A stretch of 64,000 nt of DNA, from contig DATJIW010000057.1 in the NCBI GenBank assembly GCA_035492775.1, positions 1 through 64,000 on the forward strand, in the 5' to 3' direction. This document shows, piece after piece, positions 18,315 through 26,627 of this stretch. The stretch's first letter is position 1; each line of letters starts with the position of its first letter. The notes under the pieces were generated by a model, which saw only the letters and a list, made by a program, of their open reading frames with translations, was not told the DNA's origin and searched no databases. The position numbers and the translations under genes were made by a program. This DNA is from DATJFQ01 sp035492775 (lineage in GTDB: Bacteria > Acidobacteriota > Vicinamibacteria > Vicinamibacterales > 2-12-FULL-66-21).

Positions 18315-18845
18315 TCGAGCGACCGGCAGTGTCTTCGTGACGGTTTAGATGTCGCGGCGTGCCGAAAGGTTGTCAGGTGTGCGGTTGAGGCCCGGACCGA
18401 TTGTCGTGCCGGCAGCCTCAGACCTGGTCGTGCGGCGCCGCGGCCACAATCGCAACCCAGATCTCTCCGGCCTCGTCGCACCGGATGACGAGCCTGTCGT
18501 CGCTTCCCAGTCCGCGCGGACGCATGACGAAAATCAGTGCGTCCATATCCACGCTGATCTCGGGTGGAGAGCCCGGCCGCGCGTCCAAGGTCCTTCGGCG
18601 TCGTGACACAATCCGTTCCTGCCAGATGGCAGGCAATGGCGATGCCAGTCGACGCTTACGAGAATGACTGATTTTTGAGGGATTTCCTGGCAGCACGAGG
18701 CTGAGGTTCCTTCAATGGCTGGCGGGGGCCCTGAAAAAACCCTCGACCCGCCAGATGTGAGTCCATTTGGGGACGGCGTACCGGGAGGGTGGCCATGGTA
18801 GAGTCCAGCCCGATTCAGCGTCCATTCATCGGAAGGAAGTGTGGC
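18315..18845. other. 531-base stretch without a confident gene
   Basis: No confident coding sequence. On the minus strand, 18418-18546 encodes a 42-residue segment (MDALIFVMRPRGLGSDD at its start) that reads like protein, but the frame upstream of it does not, so it may be a remnant or a very small gene. An imperfect stem TGGCGGG-N20-CCCGCCA lies near 18719-18752. The last 15 bases hold GGAAGGAAG, the ribosome site of the next gene. Confidence 0.4.
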
Positions 18846-19316
18846 ATGACAAGACGATTTGTGGCGTGCGCTCTCTCGGTCGTGGCGATAGCGGCGGCGC
18901 CGGCACTGCTCGCGGGTCAGGATCAGAAATCCGCTGGTGCCGATGCCACCGCGGTGATCACCAAAATGGAAAACGAGGCCATCAAAGCGGGACTGGCGAA
19001 TGACCCCGCCTGGTATCAGAAATATCTGGCGAGCGATTTCACCGGCGGGACCAGCCAGGGCACCTGGGATACCAAGCCGTCGCTGCTCGCGGACATGAAG
19101 GACACCAAGAACAACAACACGAGCACCCAGACGCTCAGTGACCTGAAAGTTCGGCAGCACGGGGATCTCGCGATCGCGACGTACAGCACCACATATGACG
19201 GGATGTATCACGGGGAGAAGTACGCGAGAACAGTCCTGTGCACGGACACGTTCCAGCACCAGAGCGCGGGTTGGATGCTCATGGCGGGTCACTGCTCCGA
19301 AGCTGCCAAGAAATAG
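18846..19316 (+). CDS. Secreted NTF2-like (DUF4440-type) protein
   Basis: 156 residues. A signal peptide (RRFVACALSVVAIAAAPALLAGQ) precedes a cone-shaped NTF2/SnoaL-like domain: the helix AVITKMENEAIKAGLANDP, then the WYQKYLASDF and QHGDLAIATYSTTYDG strands and GWMLMAGHCS. The fold binds small ligands or acts as a scaffold; no function can be assigned. ATG 18846 is chosen over an in-frame GTG at 18789 because GGAAGGAAG sits just upstream and the signal peptide begins there. A strong hairpin follows the stop. Confidence 0.75.
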   Translation: MTRRFVACALSVVAIAAAPALLAGQDQKSAGADATAVITKMENEAIKAGLANDPAWYQKYLASDFTGGTSQGTWDTKPSLLADMKDTKNNNTSTQTLSDLKVRQHGDLAIATYSTTYDGMYHGEKYARTVLCTDTFQHQSAGWMLMAGHCSEAAKK

Positions 19317-19331
19317 CAATCCATTTCGGAC

Positions 19332-19357
19332 GCGACTCGCCGGTGTCGGCGAGTCGC
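19332..19357. terminator. Bidirectional terminator hairpin
   Basis: Perfect 11-base inverted repeat, GCGACTCGCCG-GTGT-CGGCGAGTCGC, between two convergent genes (stops at 19316 and 19386). There is no U-tract on either side, so it may act with Rho or as a bidirectional 3'-end stabiliser. Confidence 0.65.
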
Positions 19358-19385
19358 CTGTCAGCCCGTCGGGTGATCCCGATGG

Positions 19386-19898
19386 CTACTTCTTGGTGCC
19401 CGCCGCCATCTCCGCCAGCGTGTAGGTCCCCTCGACGGTCACGTCGCTGCTGCCATCGGCGTTGGCGCTTCCTTTGTAAGTGCCACCGCCTTTGATGCCC
19501 TTCAATTTGCCCGTACCGCTGACGTACGTCCATTTCCCCTCGAACATCGGAGGCTTGTCCTTCGCGGCGGTCACCGTGCCGGTGTAACGGACGACCATCT
19601 TGTCGCCGTTGTCCATCGTCGCGACGTGATACCCGGTGTTGTGGCCCATGGCGCCGTTCATCTCGCCCGAAGTGAAATCCTCGCCGGACTTCGCCGTCAG
19701 ACCCGCGACCGCCATTGAGTCCGACCACGTGCACTCCGCCTTGTTCAGCGTGAGCGAGTGGCCGTCATGATCGGCAACCTGGATCGCGTAGTCCGGATCC
19801 GCTTTCGCGCAGTGCACCTTGCCGGACGTTTTCGACTGAGCGCTCGCCGGTGCCGCCAGCGCGACGGCCAGCAGCAACAGAAAACTCGTTTTCCGCAT
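19386..19898 (-). CDS. Secreted hypothetical beta-rich protein
   Basis: 170 residues with a signal peptide (TSFLLLLAVALAAPASAQ). The mature part is rich in Gly, Thr and Lys with alternating hydrophobics (KMVVRYTGTVTAAKDK, FEGKWTYVSGTGKLKGIKGG), suggesting a small beta-barrel. Two cysteines (VHCAK, ECTW) could form a disulfide. No family is recognised. The ATG at 19898 has a strong AAGGAGGAA site. The divergent MerR gene shares its upstream region, which contains the GGACCACCCCTGTCC motif also found near the WYL regulator. Confidence 0.65.
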   Translation of the reverse strand: MRKTSFLLLLAVALAAPASAQSKTSGKVHCAKADPDYAIQVADHDGHSLTLNKAECTWSDSMAVAGLTAKSGEDFTSGEMNGAMGHNTGYHVATMDNGDKMVVRYTGTVTAAKDKPPMFEGKWTYVSGTGKLKGIKGGGTYKGSANADGSSDVTVEGTYTLAEMAAGTKK

Positions 19899-19972
19899 CG
19901 TTTCCTCCTTGAACGTCGTTCGCGCGTGGATTGGGCAGAGAGTCTAGCTCAGCAGAGTAGTACGGCAAAACA

Positions 19973-19987
19973 GGACCACCCCTGTCC
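19973..19987. promoter_or_regulatory. Candidate operator identical to one near the WYL regulator
   Basis: GGACCACCCCTGTCC (dyad GGAC-N7-GTCC) occurs here and again at 34518-34532, identical including the spacer. It lies 75 bases before the secreted-protein start and 42 bases before the MerR -35 box. The binding protein is unknown; the WYL regulator at 33386-34468 is the obvious candidate. Confidence 0.5.
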
Positions 19988-20028
19988 ACCCGTGACTCCA
20001 TCCTGCGAGAAGATGACGACACGATGTA

Positions 20029-20057
20029 TTGACAGTCTACAGCGTGACTGCTAACAT
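20029..20057 (+). promoter_or_regulatory. Promoter of the MerR-VWA operon with internal dyad
   Basis: TTGACA (20029-20034), 17-base spacer, TAACAT (20052-20057). An inverted repeat CAGTC-N8-GACTG (20033-20050) fills the spacer, as expected for MerR-family autoregulation. The predicted transcription start coincides with the GTG at 20064. Confidence 0.65.
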
Positions 20058-20063
20058 CCCCAC

Positions 20064-20609
20064 GTGGTCGACCTCGATATCAATGAACTCTGCGATCGTG
20101 CCGGCGTGACCTCGCGGACCGTTTATTTCTACGTCCAACAGGGTCTTCTGGCGCCGGCCGCCGGGGCGGGACCCGCCGCGCGATACACGGAAGGGCACGT
20201 CGCGCGTCTCAAGCTGATTCGCCTGCTGCAGAAGCAGCATCTGCCTCTGGCCGAAATCGGCAAACGCATTCGCGCCCTCAACGATCAGGAAGTGCAGCGG
20301 CTCGTCGCGGAGGCCAGAACCCGGCGCACTGAAAAGAACGCGTCGGCACTGGATTACATCCGCGGCGTGCTGTCGGAATCGACGCCGCTGCTGGCGCGCA
20401 GCAGGACGCCCGTGCCGGCGATGCCGGCAACTCCGGCGCCGCCAGCGTCTGCGCCGGTTGGCCGGTCGCAGTGGGAGCGCCATGCCTTCGCCGACGGCAT
20501 CGAACTGCACGTGCGGAGACCGCTGTCCAGGGCCGAGCAGCGTCAGGTCGACAAGTTGATGGCTGCGGCGCGGCGGATTTTCTCGGAAGAAGGAGAGGAG
20601 CAGTCATGA
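20064..20609 (+). CDS. MerR-family regulator
   Basis: 181 residues. The N-terminal MerR winged helix (INELCDRAGVTSRTVYFYVQQGLL, then YTEGHVARLKLIRLLQKQHL) is followed by a coiled-coil helix to about 110. A Pro/Ala-rich linker (VPAMPATPAPPASAP) leads to a short C-terminal segment of about 50 residues with no known ligand domain and no cysteine cluster. The GTG start at 20064 lies six bases after the -10 box, so the mRNA should be leaderless. The gene overlaps the VWA gene by 4 bases (ATGA). It probably controls this two-gene operon, through the dyad between its -35 and -10 boxes. Confidence 0.85.
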   Translation: MVDLDINELCDRAGVTSRTVYFYVQQGLLAPAAGAGPAARYTEGHVARLKLIRLLQKQHLPLAEIGKRIRALNDQEVQRLVAEARTRRTEKNASALDYIRGVLSESTPLLARSRTPVPAMPATPAPPASAPVGRSQWERHAFADGIELHVRRPLSRAEQRQVDKLMAAARRIFSEEGEEQS

Positions 20610-21871
20610 ACATAGACGTCCAGGCCGATCGCACGCTCGTTCGCATGTCGGGCAACAGCACCCGTTACGCGCTCCTGAGCTTCACGGCGCCGGAACCGGC
20701 GCGCACTCACACACGCGAGCCAGTCAACGTCGCGTTCGTCATCGATCGCTCTGGCTCGATGGGCGGCGAGAAAATTCGTCTCGCTCGTGAGGCGGTCGTC
20801 CAGGCACTGCGGATGCTGCGCCCGGCGGATCGGTTCGCGGTCGTCATGTACGACAACGAGATCGAGGTCGTCGTCTCCTCGACCGAGGCGTCCACCGAAG
20901 CCGTCAGGAACGCCATTACACAGGTCGAGCGCATTCAAGCGCGGGGCAACACGAATCTCGCGGGTGGATGGCTCAAAGGATGCGAAGAGATCGCCGGACA
21001 TCTGCGAAGTACACAGATCTCGCGATGCGTGCTGCTGACGGACGGCCTGGCGAACGAGGGCATCACCGACCGCAACGAACTGGCTCGCCACTCGGAGGAG
21101 TTGCGCGCGCGCGGCATCACGACGACGACGATTGGACTTGGCGCTGATTTCGACGAGGAACTGCTGGAAGCGCTGGCGCACGCCGGCGGCGGCCACTTCT
21201 ACTTCATCGAGCGCGCCGTGCAGATCGGCGACTGCCTGACGAGCGAGCTGGGCGAAACGCTCGAAACCGTTGCACGGGACGTCGTCGTCTCCGTCCGCCC
21301 GGACGCGGGCGTGACTGCAACGGCTTTGAACCGGTTCCGCGTGAGCCCGGAGTCGGACGGCGCGATCGCCGTATCCCTCGGCGATCTCGTGTCGCGGCAG
21401 GAGGTCTCCCTTGTATTCAAGCTCGTGTTCCCGCCGGGACAACAGGCTCGTGGGGCGCGCGTGCTGTTCAGCGTCGCAGATGGCGGGGGAGTGCTCGGCG
21501 CTGCAGACGCGGATCTCGTCTGGACGTTCGACGATCATGCCGCTAACGACGCGCAGCGCCGGAACGTCGCGGTTGATCGCGAGGTGGCGAAGCTGTATGC
21601 CGCGAAGGCGATGGCGCAGGCGCTGGAACTGAATCGTGCCGGCAAGTTCAAAGAGGCTGCGGCGGTGCTCGAGAAGACGGGGAATCGCATCATGGAGTAC
21701 GCCGGCAATGACCAGGAGCTGCTCGCGATCATCGCATCGCTGCGCCAGCGCGAGTCGAACTACGCCATGCCGATGCCGACGATGGCGCTGAAGCAGGAAC
21801 ACTTCGCGTCGAGGAACATGGTGGCCATGCGCTCGGCGACCGGAAAGGCCCGGCGCCGGCCGGATGCGTAG
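20606..21871 (+). CDS. VWA-domain protein with complete MIDAS
   Basis: 421 residues. A von Willebrand A domain (about 38-220) has a full metal-ion-dependent adhesion site: Asp47, Ser49, Ser51 in DRSGS, the Thr of GNTNLAGG, and the Asp of TDGLANEG. Beta-sandwich and helical regions follow to about 380, including KAMAQALELNRAGKFKEAA, which resembles a TPR-like helix pair. There is no signal peptide or membrane helix, so the protein is likely cytoplasmic. AGGAGAGGAG precedes the ATG, which overlaps the MerR stop. The MerR-VWA pairing suggests a metal-dependent binding protein under its own switch; the function is unknown. Confidence 0.82.
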   Translation: MNIDVQADRTLVRMSGNSTRYALLSFTAPEPARTHTREPVNVAFVIDRSGSMGGEKIRLAREAVVQALRMLRPADRFAVVMYDNEIEVVVSSTEASTEAVRNAITQVERIQARGNTNLAGGWLKGCEEIAGHLRSTQISRCVLLTDGLANEGITDRNELARHSEELRARGITTTTIGLGADFDEELLEALAHAGGGHFYFIERAVQIGDCLTSELGETLETVARDVVVSVRPDAGVTATALNRFRVSPESDGAIAVSLGDLVSRQEVSLVFKLVFPPGQQARGARVLFSVADGGGVLGAADADLVWTFDDHAANDAQRRNVAVDREVAKLYAAKAMAQALELNRAGKFKEAAAVLEKTGNRIMEYAGNDQELLAIIASLRQRESNYAMPMPTMALKQEHFASRNMVAMRSATGKARRRPDA

Positions 21872-22038
21872 TCTGCAGCGGACGGCTGTATGTCGCCAAG
21901 GCGCCGGCGCGGCGACCGTGCGTTCAAAGGCAGAATCGCGGTCGGTACGATGAGCGCGGAACGACATCTCACCGGGCGCTCGCGCGATGGTAAAATCCTC
22001 CCGCCGCTAAACAGACCTGCTTCGGGCGGAGGTTTCCG

Positions 22039-24864
22039 ATGCCTGATCTCTGGGTTCCAGGCGCTCGTCGCGCGAGTCGGCTCTCAGGTCGCCAGATCGT
22101 TTGGTCGTTCGGGGTCTTCCTCGCCGCTTCGACCGTGTGCCTCCGGACGGCCACCGCACAGGTGCTGACGGGGGCGCTCGTCGGGACCGTGCAGGATCAG
22201 CAGGGCAGCGCGATCCCGGGCGCACTGGTGCGGATGACTTCGCCGGCGCTGATCAGCGGGTCGCAGACCGTTTTCACGAGCGATAAGGGGCAGTTCCGGT
22301 TTCCGGTGCTTCAGCCCGGGACGTACGCGATTGCCATCGAGGTGAAGGGATTCGCGCCCTATCACGAGGCGGGCATCATCATCGGCGCGGGCACGACGCT
22401 TCAGAGGACCGCCGTGCTGCAGGTCGCGGGGGTCGCCGACTCGGTCGTGGTCGAGGGAAGCGGGTCCCGGATCGAGGCACGAAGCAGCGGCGTCGAAACC
22501 CGCATCGGGCCTGAATATCTCGAGACTGTCCCGACGCGACGCTACAGCATGTTCGACGCGATCAGGGCGGCGCCTGGCGTGTCACCAACGTCGCCATCGA
22601 GCGGTACGGTCAATACCGTGTCCGCGTACGGCTCCGGCGCCAACGAGAACCTGTTCCTGATCGATGGCACGAACTTCACCTGCCCGTGTGCCGGCGTATC
22701 GCGCGCCGAGCCGAGCGTGGACGTCATACAGGAAATGCAGGTGCAGTCGGTGGGAGTGTCGGCCGAATACGGCAACATCCAGGGGACGGTGTTCAACGTC
22801 CTGACGAAGCAGGGAAGTGATCGCTTCCAGTACGACGCGTCCTACTACGGTCAGCCCTCGAGTCTCACCAGTCAGCCAAAGGTTCTTCCCGTTCCGGGCA
22901 GCTCACTGTCCACTGGATACGAACGTAAGCGGTACCGGGACTTCACGACGGACCTGGGAGGTCCGGTCGTGCGCGAGCGCCTGTGGTTCTTCACCGGATA
23001 TCAGTATCTGCGGGATTCCGACAGTCAGCCGGGCACGGATCCGGCGTTGCCAAGGGCTTACCAGCAGGACAAGCTGTTCGGCAAGCTGACATGGAAGCTG
23101 AAGCCGGGTCTGCAGTTGATGCAGAGCGTCCATCACGAGTCATGGGTCAATCCCGACCGTCCGACGGTCATCACGCCATTCGAGGCGACGACACGGCCGC
23201 ACGCGACGGTGCGAGCGATCACGTTCGGCGACCTCACGCACACGTGGTCATCGAATACCGTGTGGAGCGCGCGTGTCGGGCGCTTCGTCTACCACCTCGC
23301 AAACCCGCCGAGTACGGGCGACTTCGACACATCCGGCCACGTCGACCGGTTGACGAATGTCGCGAGTGAGGCTCCCTCGGTATTCGGCGGGCTGACGCTC
23401 GTCCGGACCACCGTCAAGGCAACGCTCAGCCACTATCGAGCCGGCTTGATGGGTGCCGACCACGATCTGAAAATCGGCACCCAGTTCGAGAAAGGCGAGC
23501 ACGATCAGCCCAGCATCATTACGAATGGCGTCATGTACATCGACGACGCCGGACAACCCTACCGCACCGTGTCCGCCCCTCCGTCCACCTCGGGCGGCCT
23601 GTTCCTGACCGGCGCGTTATTCGCGACCGATGCCCTGACGATTGGAAATCGGACGACGGTCAACGCGGGCGTCCGGTTCGATCACTCCCGCGCGATCAGT
23701 CAGGACATCCATGCGATCGATGCGAGAGGGAACAAGACGAGTGACATGATCGAGGGGCGGGGCACTCTGTATACGTGGAACGTGCTGTCGCCACGTCTCG
23801 GGGTGACCGCGAGGCTCTCGAGCGACGGCCGCACCATCCTGCGGGCGAGCTATGGCCGGTTCAACCAGGGCGTCTTGACGGGCGAGATCAGCCCCGTTCA
23901 TCCCGCGGTGGCTCCGATCACGACCAGGCAGTTCGACCCGACGACCGGTGACTACACGACGCTGGTGTCGGTCGTCGACCCGGCGATCAACCTCCGGATC
24001 GATCCTTCGACCGTGACACCTCACACCGACGAGTTCTCGGTCGGCGTCGACCGCGAGCTGAACCGCCGGCTGGCCTCGGCCATCGCCTACGTTCACAAGA
24101 GCGGAACCGACTTCATCGCATGGACCGACACGGGAGGTCAGTATCAACAGGTGACGCAGGTGCTCCCGGACGGGAGCACTCTGCCAGTATTCGCGCTCAC
24201 GAGTCCGCCGGCGAGCCGGCGCTTCCTGTTGACCAACCCCGACGGGTACTCGATGACCTACAACGGTCTCGTCATGGTGCTCGAAAAGCGACGGTCGAGC
24301 GGCTGGCAGGCGCTCGGGTCCTATACGTACTCGAGGGTGTACGGGCTGCAGGTCTCCAGCGGATCCACCGCCGCCGCTCCGCAGGTGAGCACCGTCGCGC
24401 CCGCGTTTCCGACTGCCGCCTTCGGACGGGATCCCAATGACCTCACCAACGCGTACGGACGCCTGCCAAACGATCGTCCCCATATGTTCCGGTTGATGGG
24501 GACGGTGGATGTGCCCCGTACGGGCGTCATGGTGTCAGGCAATCTGCAGTATTTCAGCGGCAAGCCGTGGGCGGCGACAGCGCTCGTCAGGCTGCCACAA
24601 GGCGATCAGCGCATCCTGCTCGAACCACTCGGGTCCCGCAGGCTGTCGTCGCAAACGCTGCTCGATCTGCGTGTCTCGAAGATCGTGTCGATCGGCGGAG
24701 CGAACCGCATCGAGGCGATGTTCGACGTCCTCAATGCGCTCAACGACACGGCCGAAGAAGCGCTGGCCAACGATAATCGGTACAACCCGCTATTCGGGAA
24801 GCCCACCGTGTTCGTTGATCCGCGACGCGTCATGCTGGGCGTGAGACTCAATCTCGGAAGATAG
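22039..24864 (+). CDS. TonB-dependent receptor with carboxypeptidase-regulatory-like domain
   Basis: 941-residue outer-membrane protein. A signal-like N-terminus (SFGVFLAASTVCLRTATAQ) precedes a CarboxypepD_reg-like beta-sandwich (about 40-125: GALVGTVQDQQGSAIPGALV). A plug region comes next (about 130-240) with NLFLIDGTNFTCP, then a 22-strand-type barrel ending in an outer-membrane signature (VMLGVRLNLGR). This is the Oar-like receptor class expanded in Acidobacteriota, usually of unknown ligand. The ATG at 22039 has GGAGG upstream, and a TAAAAT box about 45 bases before it allows a normal leader. It is convergent with the cytochrome-cupredoxin gene, with 23 bases between the stops. Confidence 0.88.
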   Translation: MPDLWVPGARRASRLSGRQIVWSFGVFLAASTVCLRTATAQVLTGALVGTVQDQQGSAIPGALVRMTSPALISGSQTVFTSDKGQFRFPVLQPGTYAIAIEVKGFAPYHEAGIIIGAGTTLQRTAVLQVAGVADSVVVEGSGSRIEARSSGVETRIGPEYLETVPTRRYSMFDAIRAAPGVSPTSPSSGTVNTVSAYGSGANENLFLIDGTNFTCPCAGVSRAEPSVDVIQEMQVQSVGVSAEYGNIQGTVFNVLTKQGSDRFQYDASYYGQPSSLTSQPKVLPVPGSSLSTGYERKRYRDFTTDLGGPVVRERLWFFTGYQYLRDSDSQPGTDPALPRAYQQDKLFGKLTWKLKPGLQLMQSVHHESWVNPDRPTVITPFEATTRPHATVRAITFGDLTHTWSSNTVWSARVGRFVYHLANPPSTGDFDTSGHVDRLTNVASEAPSVFGGLTLVRTTVKATLSHYRAGLMGADHDLKIGTQFEKGEHDQPSIITNGVMYIDDAGQPYRTVSAPPSTSGGLFLTGALFATDALTIGNRTTVNAGVRFDHSRAISQDIHAIDARGNKTSDMIEGRGTLYTWNVLSPRLGVTARLSSDGRTILRASYGRFNQGVLTGEISPVHPAVAPITTRQFDPTTGDYTTLVSVVDPAINLRIDPSTVTPHTDEFSVGVDRELNRRLASAIAYVHKSGTDFIAWTDTGGQYQQVTQVLPDGSTLPVFALTSPPASRRFLLTNPDGYSMTYNGLVMVLEKRRSSGWQALGSYTYSRVYGLQVSSGSTAAAPQVSTVAPAFPTAAFGRDPNDLTNAYGRLPNDRPHMFRLMGTVDVPRTGVMVSGNLQYFSGKPWAATALVRLPQGDQRILLEPLGSRRLSSQTLLDLRVSKIVSIGGANRIEAMFDVLNALNDTAEEALANDNRYNPLFGKPTVFVDPRRVMLGVRLNLGR

Positions 24865-24887
24865 CTTCGGCGAACATCCGGGCAGGC

Positions 24888-25703
24888 TCAATTCCCGCGG
24901 CCCGGCGCCCCCTTGTCCTCGACGACCAGGACACCCTTCATGCCCGGGTGCAGCGTGCACTGATATTCGAATCGGCCGGCTCGCGTTGGAGTAAACGACC
25001 ACGTGCCGTCAGGGTCGATGTCCGGCGAATGCATCCGTGCGGCGGACGAGGTCACGTTGTGCGGAAACGGATCCTTGTTGGTCCACGTCACCGTCTCACC
25101 GAGGGTGACATGCACTTCGCCGGGCGTGAACGTTGTCCCATCCATCGCGATGGCCCCCGGCGCGGCGGGCGCGTCGTGCTCGTGGGTTTCGTGGGAGGCG
25201 ATCGGTCGCAGATCCGCGGGGCTGAGAGTCGGCACGCGCCGGATGAATGCCACGAGCTTCCACGTTTCTTCAGCGCTGTGCTCGGACCTGAAGGCCGGCA
25301 TGCCCGTCCAGCGGACGCCGTTCTGGATGATGGCGAACAGCGCGCCGTCGCTCATCCGCTGAATCGCCGGATCCGCGAGATCGGGAACCGGCGGATACAT
25401 CTTTTTCGCGAAGGCGCTATCGGCCCGTCCGGCGCGGCCGTGGCAGGTCGCGCAATGTTCCTGGAAGTGTTCCATCCCGTCGCGCCAGGCCTCATCGTTA
25501 CCACTGAGCGGGTTCGTGACCTTCCGGGCGGACGCGGGGATTGAAAGCACGACGAGGCGCCGGGCGATGGCGGTTTCGAGCCGTCCGGGCTGTCGATCGG
25601 ACACCAGCCCATGCTCGCGAAGCATCCACAGGGCGGCCACCGCCACTGCGGCGAGAAGAACGATGAACCAGAGGAATAAGCGGACGCGCAAGACGGCCAT
25701 CAC
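24888..25703 (-). CDS. Membrane-anchored cytochrome c-cupredoxin fusion
   Basis: 271 residues. An N-terminal membrane anchor (LFLWFIVLLAAVAVAALWML) is followed by a class I cytochrome c domain with the haem motif CATCH (Cys84, Cys87, His88) and a likely distal Met in RWTGMPAF. After a His-rich linker (SHETHEHDAP) comes a plastocyanin-like cupredoxin with copper ligands in FPHN and CTLHPGM (Cys, His, Met). Both redox centres should sit in the periplasm, so electrons could pass between haem and copper in one chain. No oxidase or dehydrogenase gene is nearby. Partners unknown. Confidence 0.85.
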   Translation of the reverse strand: MMAVLRVRLFLWFIVLLAAVAVAALWMLREHGLVSDRQPGRLETAIARRLVVLSIPASARKVTNPLSGNDEAWRDGMEHFQEHCATCHGRAGRADSAFAKKMYPPVPDLADPAIQRMSDGALFAIIQNGVRWTGMPAFRSEHSAEETWKLVAFIRRVPTLSPADLRPIASHETHEHDAPAAPGAIAMDGTTFTPGEVHVTLGETVTWTNKDPFPHNVTSSAARMHSPDIDPDGTWSFTPTRAGRFEYQCTLHPGMKGVLVVEDKGAPGRGN

Positions 25704-25737
25704 TCATTAGAGATCGCAACCGCCTCGATGTAACGGA

Positions 25738-26166
25738 TCAGCGCGCCGGGCGCCGGATTGCAATCGCCAGCACGCCCGCTGCGGTCCCCCCGAGGGCGGA
25801 CCCAAGGAGCAGCCACCACCCCTGCGGCATGACGACGGTGACCAGAGCCCCGAGAATGACGAGACCGAGGCCGCCGACCCCGTCGACAGGGCTCGCACTC
25901 AGGTTTACAGGCGGGAACCGAAGCCGCAAGCGCCGCGAGCGTTCGATCGCATCTGCCGGCTGAAGACCCACCAGACGCAGCGGCCTGATCTCTACGTCGC
26001 GCACGAACCGGGCGTGCGCGATGCCAGCCAGCACCTGCGTCCAGAACCAGATCCGGGACGGCCGCCGCGCGAACTCCTCGAGGAGATCACCAGCGAGCGG
26101 TTCGCTGCCCGGCACAAGGCGTTGGAGCAGCAGCAGCGCAAACCGGGGGACGTTGCGGGGCTTCAT
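25738..26166 (-). CDS. Permease-prefix-like membrane protein paired with PadR
   Basis: 142 residues. The N-terminal segment PGSEPLAGDLLEEFARRPSRIWFWTQV matches the prefix domain found at the front of many ADOP permeases; here it stands alone and is followed by two membrane helices (VGGLGLVILGALVTVVMPQG; LLLGSALGGTAAGVLAIAI). ATG 26166 overlaps the PadR stop by 4 bases. The longer frame up to 26529 runs through the PadR gene and is rejected. PadR plus prefix-containing permease pairs are common in Acidobacteriota; the role of the stand-alone prefix is unknown. Confidence 0.7.
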   Translation of the reverse strand: MKPRNVPRFALLLLQRLVPGSEPLAGDLLEEFARRPSRIWFWTQVLAGIAHARFVRDVEIRPLRLVGLQPADAIERSRRLRLRFPPVNLSASPVDGVGGLGLVILGALVTVVMPQGWWLLLGSALGGTAAGVLAIAIRRPAR

Positions 26167-26495
26167 GGTCGCCTCTCTTTCAGTTGCGGCACGTCGTGCC
26201 ACAGTGCCACCAGCGCCTGCTGCGTATTCCTGACGGCTCGAAGACCGCGCGGCGTGACCTGGAAGAAGCGTTTCGCGCGGCCTCCGCGCTCGGGTGTGGG
26301 AGCGCCGATCGCGGACGAGACGAGTCCGTTCCGCTCGAGACGGTCCAGCGCGGCGTAAGCCGCACCCAGGAGCACGCGACGGCCGCCGGTCGATTCGATT
26401 TCCTTCGCGATCTGCACGCCGTACGCCTCGTCGCCGACGCGCAGAACGGCGAGCAGGATCATCAACTCGAAATCGGTCAACAGATGACGCGGCAT
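26163..26495 (-). CDS. PadR-family transcriptional regulator
   Basis: 110 residues with the PadR winged helix: LTDFELMILLAVLRVGDEAYG, GAAYAALDRLERNGLVSS and the wing GRAKRFFQVTPRG. It lacks the long C-terminal domain of PadR-s2 proteins, so it belongs to the short class. It overlaps the membrane-protein gene by 4 bases. A near-perfect 25-base palindrome lies 25-49 bases upstream of its ATG (26495), so autorepression is likely. The effector is unknown. Confidence 0.88.
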   Translation of the reverse strand: MPRHLLTDFELMILLAVLRVGDEAYGVQIAKEIESTGGRRVLLGAAYAALDRLERNGLVSSAIGAPTPERGGRAKRFFQVTPRGLRAVRNTQQALVALWHDVPQLKERRP

Positions 26496-26519
26496 AGGTG
26501 CAGCTCGGACGACAGCCGT

Positions 26520-26544
26520 ATTTACTCATAGATTATGAATAAAT
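26520..26544. promoter_or_regulatory. Candidate PadR operator
   Basis: Near-perfect 25-base AT-rich palindrome: half-sites ATTTACTCATA and TATGAATAAAT around a 3-base centre; 10 of 12 symmetric positions pair. It contains a CATAAT -10-like box read toward the PadR gene. In such GC-rich DNA this composition is conspicuous. Confidence 0.7.
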
Positions 26545-26578
26545 CCAAGCGCTGTGTCAAAACCGCCGGGAACACGGT

Positions 26579-26619
26579 CGGTCGTTCGCTTTGACGAACG
26601 ACCGCGCGGCGGCTATCCT
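26579..26619 (+). promoter_or_regulatory. MarR promoter and operator
   Basis: Perfect 10-base inverted repeat CGGTCGTTCG-N6-CGAACGACCG (26579-26604). It overlaps the -35 box TTGACG (26591-26596), which is followed by a 17-base spacer and TATCCT (26614-26619). ATG 26628 follows after eight bases, so the transcript should be leaderless. The dyad position predicts repression by the encoded MarR protein. Confidence 0.72.
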
Positions 26620-26627
26620 CTCGCGCC

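Noticed and set aside
16413..18488. 691-codon plus-strand frame
   Set aside because: Antisense to the ADOP permease; Arg-rich shadow.
25738..26529. 263-codon form of the permease-prefix gene
   Set aside because: The first 120 codons are a shadow of the PadR gene; the domain begins at ATG 26166.
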